A DNA stretch of 64,000 nt. Origin: a virus. Position numbers and translations under genes: made by a program. Position 1 is the stretch's first letter, and each line of letters opens with the position of its first letter. Positions 46,642 through 52,983 of the stretch are shown here, piece after piece. The notes under the pieces are model-generated. The model was not told the DNA's origin, did no database searches, and saw nothing but the letters and a program-made list of their open reading frames with translations. The DNA lies in the IMG/VR virus record IMGVR_UViG_3300020391_000003, positions 62,001 to 126,000 of that record. The stretch is one strand, 5' to 3'.

Positions 46642-46963
46642 TGATTTAAATTTTCAGCCTCACGCTCACGCAAAAGACATGGGCGTTCAAGCATCCATGA
46701 CTTTCGACAATGGGTATTCTATTAGTGTTGTCGCAAATGACGAAGGAGGCGATTGCTTTTACGGCAATCATCCCGACACTTACGAAGTTGCCGTCTTCAA
46801 TCAGCGTGGTGATTTTGTGCCATTACAACCTCACGATGATGTTCTGGGCTGGCAAGACTCTTTGCAAGTATCCAAGTTGATGTCTCAATTTCAGCAAGAT
46901 GGACTGCAACAAGAAAAACTTTTGCGTTCAATTAAAGATGAGGAGCAAAAGTCTCTGTTTTAA
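46619..46963 (+). CDS. Hypothetical protein
   Basis: The 114-residue product has FNDLNFQPHAHAKDMGVQAS and ISVVANDEGGDCFYGNHPDT then EVAVFNQRGDF, a small alpha/beta layout seen in phage proteins, with a Gln-rich helical end. It overlaps the preceding gene by 23 bases. Last plus-strand gene before the strand switch. Confidence 0.5.
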   Translation: MFILKTFNDLNFQPHAHAKDMGVQASMTFDNGYSISVVANDEGGDCFYGNHPDTYEVAVFNQRGDFVPLQPHDDVLGWQDSLQVSKLMSQFQQDGLQQEKLLRSIKDEEQKSLF

Positions 46964-47025
46964 ATACAATAGTCAAATACAATTGCCAAATACACAAATA
47001 CAAATACAGTTATTGACAGCTGTAT

Positions 47026-47090
47026 AATTGACCAATTTTATTGCACAATCCGTCTGCGGGGGGCCCCCCGATCAGATCGGTCAACTTTTT
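47026..47090 (-). repeat. GC-box element D
   Basis: TTGCACAAT (47041-47049), then the perfect palindrome CGGGGGGCCCCCCG (47057-47070), a GATCAGATC dyad and GGTCAACTTTTT. On the minus strand it reads AAAAGTTGACC, palindrome, ATTGTGCAA, the same order as element B. No minus-strand promoter or gene follows it. Confidence 0.78.
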
Positions 47091-47149
47091 GATCGTTTAG
47101 TTAAAAAAGCGGAGCGAGTGCCAAGAACATTAAGGTAGGCGGTAGTATT

Positions 47150-47236
47150 ATGCAACTTATTTCGAAGATTGTCATTGACTTATTCTCCTTTATCTGTGAC
47201 CGCTCTGATCATGCCGATTGTGAACGATACAACTAA
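47150..47236 (+). CDS. Very small uncertain ORF
   Basis: A 28-codon frame MQLISKIVIDLFSFICDRSD... with a GTAGGCGGTA-like G-rich upstream segment. It is the only frame in the strand-switch region. Weak evidence. Confidence 0.2.
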   Translation: MQLISKIVIDLFSFICDRSDHADCERYN

Positions 47237-47256
47237 GATTATGGTTAATTCCACAA

Positions 47257-47547
47257 TTATTGATCTTCGAAGATTTCACGCATCGAACCACTTATGCAAT
47301 TCATGTCTGTGAGGTTTTCGTCATTGTCGAAGTCTTCATCTTCTTCAGCTTCGACTGCATCGAGAGAAACGAATTCGTCCTCGACATCGTTTTGATTTGC
47401 TTCGAGCAAACCATGTTCAATGACCAAGTCCTCGGCAAGCTTTTCAGCTTTGAGGTCTTCCATGTAATTTGCAAGTCTTGGATCGAGCTTGTTGTCGCTT
47501 TGAGCGACTGCGTTTGCGATGATTGCGAGTCTTTGTGATTCTGTCAT
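47257..47547 (-). CDS. Acidic hypothetical protein
   Basis: The 96-residue product MTESQRLAIIANAVAQ... has a helical start and a strongly acidic second half (EAEEDEDFDNDENL). Its promoter is at 47555-47582. The N-terminus follows the same M-T/Q-x-x-E/Q-R style as other genes in this block. Not recognised. Confidence 0.5.
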   Translation of the reverse strand: MTESQRLAIIANAVAQSDNKLDPRLANYMEDLKAEKLAEDLVIEHGLLEANQNDVEDEFVSLDAVEAEEDEDFDNDENLTDMNCISGSMREIFEDQ

Positions 47548-47554
47548 GGTGTTA

Positions 47555-47582
47555 ATTATAAGGATTTTAAGTAATGTGTCAA
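47555..47582 (-). promoter_or_regulatory. Promoter, leaderless type, minus strand
   Basis: TTGACA and a perfect TATAAT are 16 bases apart on the minus strand; ATG (47547) begins 7 bases after the -10. Confidence 0.82.
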
Positions 47583-47585
47583 GCT

Positions 47586-47753
47586 TTAAGATTGAGAAAC
47601 TAGATCGAAAAGCATTTGAGCTTTTTGATTCTCGACAATTTCATCGAGTTCAATTTGAGCAGAGATTACAAGCTGTTGGCTTGAAATGCAACCTGCTTCG
47701 GCAAGTGGAGTGTGAAGGCGAATTATTTCTTTGAGTTCTGTGATTTTTTCCAT
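47586..47753 (-). CDS. Small helical protein
   Basis: The 55-residue product MEKITELKEIIRLHTPLAEA... is helical and acidic. The stop adjoins the -35 of the next gene. Not recognised. Confidence 0.45.
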   Translation of the reverse strand: MEKITELKEIIRLHTPLAEAGCISSQQLVISAQIELDEIVENQKAQMLFDLVSQS

Positions 47754-47759
47754 GATTCT

Positions 47760-47787
47760 ATTCTAAGGATTAAAGGTTAAAGGTCAA
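47760..47787 (-). promoter_or_regulatory. Probable promoter, minus strand
   Basis: TTGACC and TAGAAT are 16 bases apart; ATG (47753) begins 6 bases after the -10. It overlaps the end of the upstream gene. Confidence 0.6.
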
Positions 47788-47996
47788 GAAAAAAGATAAG
47801 GAAATTCTTCTTCATCAAAAAGCCCCAAAGCCTCAAAATCGTGTCTTTGAATCTCTTGCGTGAGCTTTGCGATCTCGTCTTGCAAGTGTTGCACATGAGC
47901 GGCACGAATCGAGCGAGTCGATTCCTTGCGTGAGCGATTGAGTTTATCTTGCCACCAAGCAAGATCTTTTTGGAGTTTTTCTAATTTCTTAATCAT
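47784..47996 (-). CDS. Small coiled-coil protein
   Basis: The 70-residue product MIKKLEKLQKDLAWWQDKLN... is a heptad-rich basic coiled coil with an acidic C-terminal end. Not recognised. Confidence 0.5.
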   Translation of the reverse strand: MIKKLEKLQKDLAWWQDKLNRSRKESTRSIRAAHVQHLQDEIAKLTQEIQRHDFEALGLFDEEEFPYLFS

Positions 47997-48015
47997 ATCT
48001 ACAAAAGGTTAAAGG

Positions 48016-48198
48016 TTAAGCAAAAAAAGGATGGATCTCAATTTGCCAAGGCATGAAGTTAAACCGATATTGAGAGCGGTACAACCTGCAAGTAATTAAC
48101 TTGCCAAGGCTATCTTTGCGGGCAAAGCCCACGACTTGAAAGGTTTTACCCTTGTGAACGCCATACTTGACGCGAACGACATCTTTTAATTTGAACAT
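48016..48198 (-). CDS. Small KOW-like basic protein
   Basis: The 60-residue product has VVRVKYGVHKGKTFQVVGFA, which fits the KOW motif (V-x-V...G-x-x-K-G-x-x-x-x-V-x-x). KOW folds bind RNA or DNA and proteins. Small, basic, beta-rich. Function unknown. Confidence 0.55.
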   Translation of the reverse strand: MFKLKDVVRVKYGVHKGKTFQVVGFARKDSLGKLITCRLYRSQYRFNFMPWQIEIHPFFA

Positions 48199-48233
48199 AA
48201 TTTAAAGTAACATAGTTAAAGAGAAAAAGCAAA

Positions 48234-48422
48234 TTATTTTTTGCAGTTATTTATCATTGCCAAGCTGTCTTGAGCTTTCCATTCGTCAAGCCAAGCTTTA
48301 TTCTTTGCCAAAAGATCCCGGGCAATGCTGACCATTTCGGAATCGGTATCGTAGGCGATGATCTCCCGAAGGATTACCATCTCGGCTTTAACTTTTGAAG
48401 TGAGGCTAACTGATTTATTCAT
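48234..48422 (-). CDS. Small helical protein
   Basis: The 62-residue product MNKSVSLTSKVKAEMVILRE... is helical. A TATGTT box lies 6 bases before the ATG, without a clear -35. Not recognised. Confidence 0.45.
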   Translation of the reverse strand: MNKSVSLTSKVKAEMVILREIIAYDTDSEMVSIARDLLAKNKAWLDEWKAQDSLAMINNCKK

Positions 48423-48529
48423 AAGTATAACATAGCAAAAAAAACCGAAAAAAGCGAGAAAAAAAACGCTATTATTTGCGTTTGTAGCGTAGCTTATAAG
48501 CTTATAAGCCGGACTTAAGATGTACTATT

Positions 48530-48598
48530 CGATTGCCTTATTGCACAATCCGGCCTCCGGGGGGCCCCCGATAGAATCGGGTAACTTTTAAGCTATTT
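48530..48598 (-). repeat. GC-box element E
   Basis: On the plus strand TTGCACAAT (48541-48549) precedes CGGGGGGCCCCCG (48558-48570), followed by CCCGATAGAATCGGG and AACTTTTAAG. On the minus strand it reads the element order, after the stop of the 48588 gene. Confidence 0.75.
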
Positions 48599-49205
48599 GA
48601 GGCAATTCAGACATTCTGGCTCTTAACGAAACTTGTCTTGCCTCCTTCTGCCATCTTTGTTTACTATTGCTCCATCTTTTTTCTCTTGAAGTATTGTTTA
48701 ATGAAAAAGTGCCATGGTGCATTTTATTAATCGAACTGCAAAGCTCTCTCGTTTCGCCTAGTGAAAAGGCTCTATTTTTAACATACTGAGATGCTTGACT
48801 CCAAATTGTTTTCATTTTTTGAATTTCTTTATTTACTTTTATTTTGAAAAATTGAACATCAACCAAATTGTTTGGATCGCCATCATGAAAACCAACAACA
48901 ACAACCAATCCTTTTTTGAAGGATTTTAATTTTCTTTCTACATCTCCAAGACTAATGAAAGCGTTTTTAATGTTGTAGTATTTTACTTCCCAATTTCCTT
49001 GCAGTTCTTCGGGAACATTGCCTTGAGCCACAATCTCGGCAGGAAAATCAACTTCTGCATTATGTTGTTCGTACTTTGGAAAATTGAATTGTTCGGCAAG
49101 GAAGTTCTCGAAAGCTTTTCCGTGCTTACCTTTTTGCTTATTGTGAGCTTTTATATTTCTGATATGTTTTCTGATCTTTGAGTAGTTTTTTTGAAGCAAT
49201 TTCAT
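48588..49205 (-). CDS. Putative PD-(D/E)xK-type nuclease
   Basis: The 205-residue product has KHGKAFENFLAEQFNFPKYE, then NAEVDFPAEIVA and GNWEVKYYN, matching E...D...E-x-K of restriction-endonuclease-like nucleases (F-E-x-x-L, x-D, W-E-V-K). The C-terminal half is basic and helical. It could act on DNA. Not closely recognised; the ATG lies 6 bases before an A/T-rich segment. Confidence 0.45.
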   Translation of the reverse strand: MKLLQKNYSKIRKHIRNIKAHNKQKGKHGKAFENFLAEQFNFPKYEQHNAEVDFPAEIVAQGNVPEELQGNWEVKYYNIKNAFISLGDVERKLKSFKKGLVVVVGFHDGDPNNLVDVQFFKIKVNKEIQKMKTIWSQASQYVKNRAFSLGETRELCSSINKMHHGTFSLNNTSREKRWSNSKQRWQKEARQVSLRARMSELPQIA

Positions 49206-49376
49206 AATTTTTTAGTTTTAGCAATTTTGATTTATAGTTTATAGATTAAATATTTTTTACATAATGTCAATAGTTTTCTTCAGAAAAGATTGATTTCCAC
49301 ATGATGTAAAAAACAAAAGACCAAGGCAGTACAAGAAACAGGATATCATAATTCATGATTTATTTTGGTTGAGTTA

Positions 49377-49637
49377 TTAGTAAACGAATTGCTCGGTTGA
49401 GTCAACAAAGGAATGCTCGACGGAAACCTCTTCGGTGTTCCATGCGTTGCCTTCTAGGCGACGAGCTTCAGACAAAGCCCAAAAGTGATCAAGGTCTTGG
49501 TCAAGATGAGCCGAAACCTTGGTATTGAAAACTCTCGTTTCGGTTGGGTCTTCGACTGAAGACTGCACGATGCGAAGAGTGACATTGAGAAACTCGACTC
49601 TGCGAGTGGGAACATTTCTATTTGAAGTATTTAACAT
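49377..49637 (-). CDS. Hypothetical protein
   Basis: The 86-residue product MLNTSNRNVPTRRVEFLNVT... has an alternating strand pattern. Its promoter is at 49644-49672. Not recognised. Confidence 0.5.
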   Translation of the reverse strand: MLNTSNRNVPTRRVEFLNVTLRIVQSSVEDPTETRVFNTKVSAHLDQDLDHFWALSEARRLEGNAWNTEEVSVEHSFVDSTEQFVY

Positions 49638-49643
49638 AATTTT

Positions 49644-49672
49644 AATCTAACGAATTTTTTTGTGAAAGTCAA
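49644..49672 (-). promoter_or_regulatory. Promoter, leaderless type, minus strand
   Basis: TTGACT and TAGATT are 17 bases apart on the minus strand; ATG (49637) begins 6 bases after the -10. Confidence 0.72.
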
Positions 49673-49684
49673 GAAAAAAGTTTA

Positions 49685-50146
49685 TTATTTTAATTCCCAA
49701 AGTTCGGGATGAGAAGCCCAATGAAAAACGAATCGACCTTGATTTTGTTGGGCAAATTCAATTTCAAACTGAGAAGGCTCCACACCATAACGCAAACGAA
49801 AGTTTGCCTCAGATGCAGAAATGCCAAGCTCTTTTTTAAGCTTAACAACTTCACCCATGCGTGGACGAGCAAGTTTGTTCTTGAAAGTTTTTTCAAGCTT
49901 TGGAGCTTTTGGAGCAAAGGTTGAGGAATCAACTTGAAAACGCTCGGGAGCGGATTCATTCCAAAGGGTAGCAACTTCGGCAGGGTCTTTGCCGTTTACA
50001 ACAAGGTTGTGAGCCATTGACTCAAGAGATTTGCGAGCATCTCTGCCACGACTCCAAACTGAGTGATCATCAGCAAAGTTGAAGAACCAATCATGAGATT
50101 CTAAAGCGTTTATAAAGTTTGTTAGAGCATTATCAATCTTAATCAT
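49685..50146 (-). CDS. Hypothetical protein
   Basis: The 153-residue product MIKIDNALTNFINALESHDW... is helical and mostly polar, ending HWASHPELWELK. Its promoter is at 50153-50181. Not recognised. Confidence 0.5.
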   Translation of the reverse strand: MIKIDNALTNFINALESHDWFFNFADDHSVWSRGRDARKSLESMAHNLVVNGKDPAEVATLWNESAPERFQVDSSTFAPKAPKLEKTFKNKLARPRMGEVVKLKKELGISASEANFRLRYGVEPSQFEIEFAQQNQGRFVFHWASHPELWELK

Positions 50147-50152
50147 AATTAC

Positions 50153-50181
50153 AATGTAGCATAAAAAGTGTTAAAAGTCAA
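50153..50181 (-). promoter_or_regulatory. Promoter, leaderless type, minus strand
   Basis: TTGACT and TACATT are 17 bases apart; ATG (50146) begins 6 bases after the -10. Confidence 0.72.
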
Positions 50182-50194
50182 GAAAAAAATGAAT

Positions 50195-50341
50195 TTATTT
50201 TAGGGCTTCCACGATCATCTCAAGAGTCCAAAGGTGACCACCTGGGCATTCCCAAAGATCAAAAGCCTCAGACATCGGGCTTACTTGAATGCGAACAAGA
50301 TCATTATCTTGTATGAATTGTACTATTTCTTTATCTAACAT
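50195..50341 (-). CDS. Small acidic protein
   Basis: The 48-residue product MLDKEIVQFIQDNDLVRIQV... is acidic and alpha/beta. Its promoter is at 50348-50376, downstream of GC-box F. Not recognised. Confidence 0.55.
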   Translation of the reverse strand: MLDKEIVQFIQDNDLVRIQVSPMSEAFDLWECPGGHLWTLEMIVEALK

Positions 50342-50347
50342 ACCTAC

Positions 50348-50376
50348 AAACTAAACCATAAAACCCGAAAAGTCAA
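50348..50376 (-). promoter_or_regulatory. Promoter, leaderless type, minus strand
   Basis: TTGACT and TAGTTT are 17 bases apart; ATG (50341) begins 6 bases after the -10. Its -35 is in the 39-base repeat. Confidence 0.7.
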
Positions 50377-50406
50377 GAAAAACTTTCAACTATTTTATTG
50401 CACAAT
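50368..50406 (-). repeat. 39-base direct repeat, copy 1
   Basis: Identical over 39 bases to 51968-52006. On the minus strand it runs ATTGTGCAAT, an A/T stretch and AGTTGAAAGTTTTTCTTGAC, ending in the -35 of a promoter. A diverged copy lies at 50688-50726. Confidence 0.85.
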
Positions 50407-50450
50407 CCTGTTGCGGGGGGGCCCTCCAGAGGATAAGATAACTTTTTAAA
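50398..50450 (-). repeat. GC-box element F
   Basis: TTGCACAAT (50398-50406) precedes GGGGGGG/CCC-T-CC (50415-50427) and a downstream AACTTTTTAAAG. On the minus strand it sits directly upstream of ATTGTGCAA and the promoter of the 50195 gene. Confidence 0.75.
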
Positions 50451-50451
50451 G

Positions 50452-50661
50452 CTATCCGTTATACTTGTATTTTTTGTCTTGCTCGTAGGCTTCTGCCCAC
50501 ATTGCAGCTTCGTGATCATCTGCGATCTCGACAATTTCAGCGTCATCGCCATAAGACTTGAGTCTTTCGCTTTTGAATTCTTCGATGTTTGCAATTCCAC
50601 CGAGTTCGAAGATTCTTTCTTTATCTCCGAGATAGTATTTGATTTTAACTTTCTTAAACAT
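50452..50661 (-). CDS. Small acidic protein
   Basis: The 69-residue product MFKKVKIKYYLGDKERIFEL... is beta-rich at the start, then acidic (DDAEIVEIADDHEAAMWAEA). Promoter at 50668-50696. Not recognised. Confidence 0.5.
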   Translation of the reverse strand: MFKKVKIKYYLGDKERIFELGGIANIEEFKSERLKSYGDDAEIVEIADDHEAAMWAEAYEQDKKYKYNG

Positions 50662-50667
50662 ACCTAT

Positions 50668-50696
50668 AACCTAGCACAAGAACTGCAAAAAGTCAA
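50668..50696 (-). promoter_or_regulatory. Promoter, leaderless type, minus strand
   Basis: TTGACT and TAGGTT are 17 bases apart; ATG (50661) begins 6 bases after the -10. Confidence 0.7.
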
Positions 50697-50726
50697 GAAA
50701 AACTTTCAACTATTTTTTTGCACTAT
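50688..50726 (-). repeat. Diverged copy of the 39-base repeat
   Basis: The first ~25 bases (AAAAGTCAAGAAAAACTTTC and the following AACTATTTT) equal copies 1 and 3, then it departs: TTTTGCACTATT replaces TATTGCACAAT. It runs into the end of the next minus-strand gene. Confidence 0.7.
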
Positions 50727-51046
50727 TCAACTGGAGGAAGAACTTGCCTTGTAGTATTGGGTTCGTGAGTCTTAACGAACCAAGCGGATGGGTCAATGAT
50801 TTGACCGTTTAGGCAAGCCTCAAAGTCAACTTGATGAAAGCCTAATCCTGTTATTCCGTTGACTCTTTCTCTTGTGGTTGGTGTATTCCAACCTGCAAGC
50901 GTAGCCATCACCAAACCGCTAGGATCACGGGTTACAATCTTGTTGCCATGCAACCAAACGCTTTCTCCGTCGGTGTGAGTATTGCCAACGGTTTTCGCTT
51001 GGCGGTTTTCAAATGCTTGTTTTATTTGTTCTGTGACTTTTCGCAT
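50723..51046 (-). CDS. Hypothetical protein
   Basis: The 107-residue product MRKVTEQIKQAFENRQ... has RTTRERVN-like TTRERVNGIT and GNKIVTRDPSGLVMATLAGW, suggesting a small alpha/beta fold. The chosen ATG lies 2 bases before the next gene's stop codon; a longer frame would overlap it. Not recognised. Confidence 0.5.
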   Translation of the reverse strand: MRKVTEQIKQAFENRQAKTVGNTHTDGESVWLHGNKIVTRDPSGLVMATLAGWNTPTTRERVNGITGLGFHQVDFEACLNGQIIDPSAWFVKTHEPNTTRQVLPPVE

Positions 51047-51048
51047 AA

Positions 51049-51291
51049 TTATTTTTTGTGTGTTAATTCTATTTGAAGATTTGTTGCTTGTTGCACAAAG
51101 TTGAGAGCATCTAGGATCGCTTGACCCTGAGTAATTGAGCCTTGCCAATCAGAAGAACTTGAGACTTCAGCGAGGAACTGCAGGTTACCTTGAGCTTTGG
51201 AAAGTAGTTGCACAATGTCAAGCTGTTTGGAAGCACGATTGCCGAGCTTGGTCATTGAAAGAATTTTTTCGCGTTCGGTTAAGTTTTGCAT
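51049..51291 (-). CDS. Hypothetical helical protein
   Basis: The 80-residue product MQNLTEREKILSMTKL... is helical and polar. The peptide at 51847-51909 shares L-T-E-R-E-K-I-L and L-T-K at its N-terminus, so it is a shortened relative. Promoter at 51298-51325. Confidence 0.5.
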   Translation of the reverse strand: MQNLTEREKILSMTKLGNRASKQLDIVQLLSKAQGNLQFLAEVSSSSDWQGSITQGQAILDALNFVQQATNLQIELTHKK

Positions 51292-51297
51292 GATTCT

Positions 51298-51325
51298 ATT
51301 CTAGTGATTTGGTTGCTTGTGTCAA
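51298..51325 (-). promoter_or_regulatory. Promoter, leaderless type, minus strand
   Basis: TTGACA and TAGAAT are 16 bases apart; ATG (51291) begins 6 bases after the -10. Confidence 0.75.
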
Positions 51326-51331
51326 GCTTTA

Positions 51332-51532
51332 TTATTGAAAAACGACATTAAAACGAAACTGATTGAGACCTTCGTCTCGCATTATTCGATTGAGATGAGA
51401 TTGACTTGAAGCAGTGCGAACGCGTGGGCGTTCGTTGCCTTCTGCATCGACTCCTTGGTCGAAGATTTTGACAGCCCAATGGGTTGACCATCTTTTAATT
51501 CTTACTTGTATTGTTTTATTATTCTTAATCAT
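51332..51532 (-). CDS. Small basic protein
   Basis: The 66-residue product MIKNNKTIQVRIKRWSTHWA... is Arg/Lys-rich and beta-like. Promoter at 51539-51567. Not recognised. Confidence 0.5.
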   Translation of the reverse strand: MIKNNKTIQVRIKRWSTHWAVKIFDQGVDAEGNERPRVRTASSQSHLNRIMRDEGLNQFRFNVVFQ

Positions 51533-51538
51533 ATTTTT

Positions 51539-51567
51539 AATCTAATCTATTTTTTACTAAAAGTCAA
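51539..51567 (-). promoter_or_regulatory. Promoter, leaderless type, minus strand
   Basis: TTGACT and TAGATT are 17 bases apart; ATG (51532) begins 6 bases after the -10. Confidence 0.72.
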
Positions 51568-51584
51568 GCTTTTTTTTAATTATT

Positions 51585-51770
51585 TTACTCCCATTCGGAG
51601 TGATGACCAAAGTCGATGTCCTCGACTTCTTGGAAGTCAAGGAGTGCAACCTTGTCCTGAAGGTCGCCGATTTCGTTGCGAATTGCAACAAGGTCAGCGG
51701 AAGTGAGAACGGAGTCCGCGAGGACTTCGCGAAGGAGAGAGATTTTGTTGAGCATTTCGGACTTAGTCAT
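51585..51770 (-). CDS. Small helical acidic protein
   Basis: The 61-residue product MTKSEMLNKISLLREVLADS... is helical, then acidic (VEDIDFGHHSEWE). This one has a short leader from the promoter at 51810-51838. Not recognised. Confidence 0.5.
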   Translation of the reverse strand: MTKSEMLNKISLLREVLADSVLTSADLVAIRNEIGDLQDKVALLDFQEVEDIDFGHHSEWE

Positions 51771-51809
51771 AATTTTTTTTGCGTTAGGTTTTCTTAATGT
51801 TATATTTAC

Positions 51810-51838
51810 AATCTATCAGATGAATCGGTAAAAGTCAA
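51810..51838 (-). promoter_or_regulatory. Promoter with leader, minus strand
   Basis: TTGACT and TAGATT are 17 bases apart; the ATG at 51770 lies 39 bases further, an exception to the leaderless pattern. Confidence 0.65.
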
Positions 51839-51846
51839 GTTTTTTT

Positions 51847-51909
51847 TTACTTTTTTTTAATTATTTTAGTGAGGATAAGAATTTTTTCTCTTTCGGTCAA
51901 GTTTGTCAT
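51847..51909 (-). CDS. Tiny basic peptide, possible truncated paralogue
   Basis: A 20-residue frame MTNLTEREKILILTKIIKKK with its own promoter (51948-51976). The N-terminus (N-L-T-E-R-E-K-I-L) matches the gene at 51049-51291, so it may be a shortened copy of that gene. Its C-terminal Lys run coincides with an A-tract, which suggests decay. Confidence 0.4.
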   Translation of the reverse strand: MTNLTEREKILILTKIIKKK

Positions 51910-51947
51910 TTTTATATTTGTTATATTGTTTATCTTATTATGTATAT

Positions 51948-51976
51948 AACATAGCACAGAAACGCACAAAAGTCAA
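51948..51976 (-). promoter_or_regulatory. Promoter, minus strand
   Basis: TTGACT and TATGTT are 17 bases apart; the next ATG (51909) lies about 38 bases further. The -35 is at the end of the 39-base repeat copy 3. Confidence 0.65.
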
Positions 51977-52006
51977 GAAAAACTTTCAACTATTTTATTG
52001 CACAAT
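51968..52006 (-). repeat. 39-base direct repeat, copy 3
   Basis: Identical over 39 bases to 50368-50406 (two copies 1.6 kb apart), and followed on the plus strand by GCTGCTACCCC instead of the GC palindrome. Confidence 0.85.
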
Positions 52007-52093
52007 GCTGCTACCCCACCTACCTAACCCTACCCATTAAATGAATTAATTTTGCAATCGTATTGTGCAGCAACCGCCGGGGGTGGTTTTTTT
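51998..52093. repeat. GC-box element G, a double-ended variant
   Basis: TTGCACAAT (51998-52006) is followed by a C-rich stretch with five C-runs (52014-52035), then ATGAATTAATTTTGC and TGCAATCGTATTGTGCA (52053-52069, also in element A) and the terminator at 52073. The two ATTGTGCA-type boxes face each other, so this element ends both the minus-strand block and the repeat family. Confidence 0.6.
52073..52093 (+). terminator. Intrinsic terminator before the phoH gene
   Basis: ACCGCC and GGTGGT pair (one G-T) around a GGG loop and are followed by seven T. Confidence 0.75.
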
Positions 52094-52126
52094 CAATATG
52101 AAATTCATTTTATAATTTTTATTACA

Positions 52127-52195
52127 TATCTTGAATTAAAAAAATACCAGGCTATACAAAACCAATCTGCGCTATTATCTTGAATTAAAAAAATA
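52127..52195. repeat. Two direct repeats upstream of phoH
   Basis: TATCTTGAATTAAAAAAATA occurs at 52127-52146 and 52176-52195, 49 bases apart. Both lie in the intergenic region before the phoH gene and could be regulator sites. Confidence 0.7.
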
Positions 52196-52228
52196 ATTTG
52201 TGTACTTTATTTTATATTATTCTATATC

Positions 52229-52969
52229 ATGCCTCGACGCAAGAAAAAACCCGAGATCGTGGACGAAGCACAGATCGCAAAGATTAAGGCTTCTCTGACC
52301 AAAACTAACATCAAGCTAAAAAAACTAAAGCTCACAGACAAACAGTTAGAATTATTAAAAATTATATTTGACAAAGATTCAAAAATAATATTTATAAGTG
52401 GACCCGCAGGAACCAGCAAAACATTTGTCGCAATATATGGTGCTCTGCAGTTATTCAACATGAACAATGAGCGCAGCATAACATATGTTCGAACTATTGC
52501 CGAAAGCGGCGAAAAGAGTTTAGGCGCACTTCCTGGAGAAATGGCAGAAAAAATTAATCCGTACATGATGCCCATGAACGAAAAGCTCGAAGAACTTTTG
52601 TTGGCTGGACAAGCTCGAACTGTAAAAGAAGAAGATATAATAAAAGGCATGCCAATTAATTATTTACGCGGAGCAAGTTGGAGAAATGAAATTGTAATTG
52701 CTGATGAATCACAAAATTTTACATTCAAAGAATTAACTACTTTAATGACGCGATTAGGAGAAAACAGTAAATTAATTATTTGTGGTGATCCTATGCAAAG
52801 TGATATCAATGGAAAAAGTGGATTTTCAGATATGTATACATTATTTAATGATACTGAAAGCAAAAACAAAGGCGTTCATACATTTTGCTTTGGGCCTGAA
52901 GATATCAAGCGCAGCGAAATACTAAAATTTATCATCGAAAAGCTCAGAACCACAAAACGACAAAAATAG
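52229..52969 (+). CDS. phoH: PhoH-like ATPase
   Basis: The 246-residue protein has Walker A SGPAGTSKT (about 57-65), NVVIADESQNF-like Walker B EIVIADESQNFTFKELTTLM, and RLGENSKLIICGDPMQSDI, the P-loop ATPase pattern of PhoH. Length agrees with phage PhoH. It may act in RNA metabolism or phosphate stress, unresolved even in known phages. The gene is upstream of the structural cluster and shows no TTGACA promoter. Confidence 0.88.
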   Translation: MPRRKKKPEIVDEAQIAKIKASLTKTNIKLKKLKLTDKQLELLKIIFDKDSKIIFISGPAGTSKTFVAIYGALQLFNMNNERSITYVRTIAESGEKSLGALPGEMAEKINPYMMPMNEKLEELLLAGQARTVKEEDIIKGMPINYLRGASWRNEIVIADESQNFTFKELTTLMTRLGENSKLIICGDPMQSDINGKSGFSDMYTLFNDTESKNKGVHTFCFGPEDIKRSEILKFIIEKLRTTKRQK

Positions 52970-52973
52970 TGTA
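52963..52973 (+). promoter_or_regulatory. Candidate late promoter box
   Basis: AAAATAGTGTA lies exactly 10 bases before the ATG of the structural gene at 52984. The same 11 bases occur at 59302-59312, again 10 bases before ATG. No TTGACA box is present. Confidence 0.5.
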
Positions 52974-52983
52974 GTATATACAT

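Larger units (their letters stand above)
46964..47256. other. Intergenic strand-switch region with GC-box D
   Basis: About 293 bases between the end of the plus-strand genes and the end of the minus-strand genes. It starts with A-rich repeats of ACAAATACAAAT type, holds GC-box D and a 28-codon ORF (47150-47236). No promoter directs transcription outward. Confidence 0.6.

Noticed and set aside
46981-47030. TTGACAGCTGTATAAT as a promoter
   Set aside because: The two boxes are only 4 bases apart, which is too close.
41731-52093. CRISPR array, because of regularly spaced repeats
   Set aside because: Spacing is 1.5-2 kb with genes between, not 30-40 base spacers.
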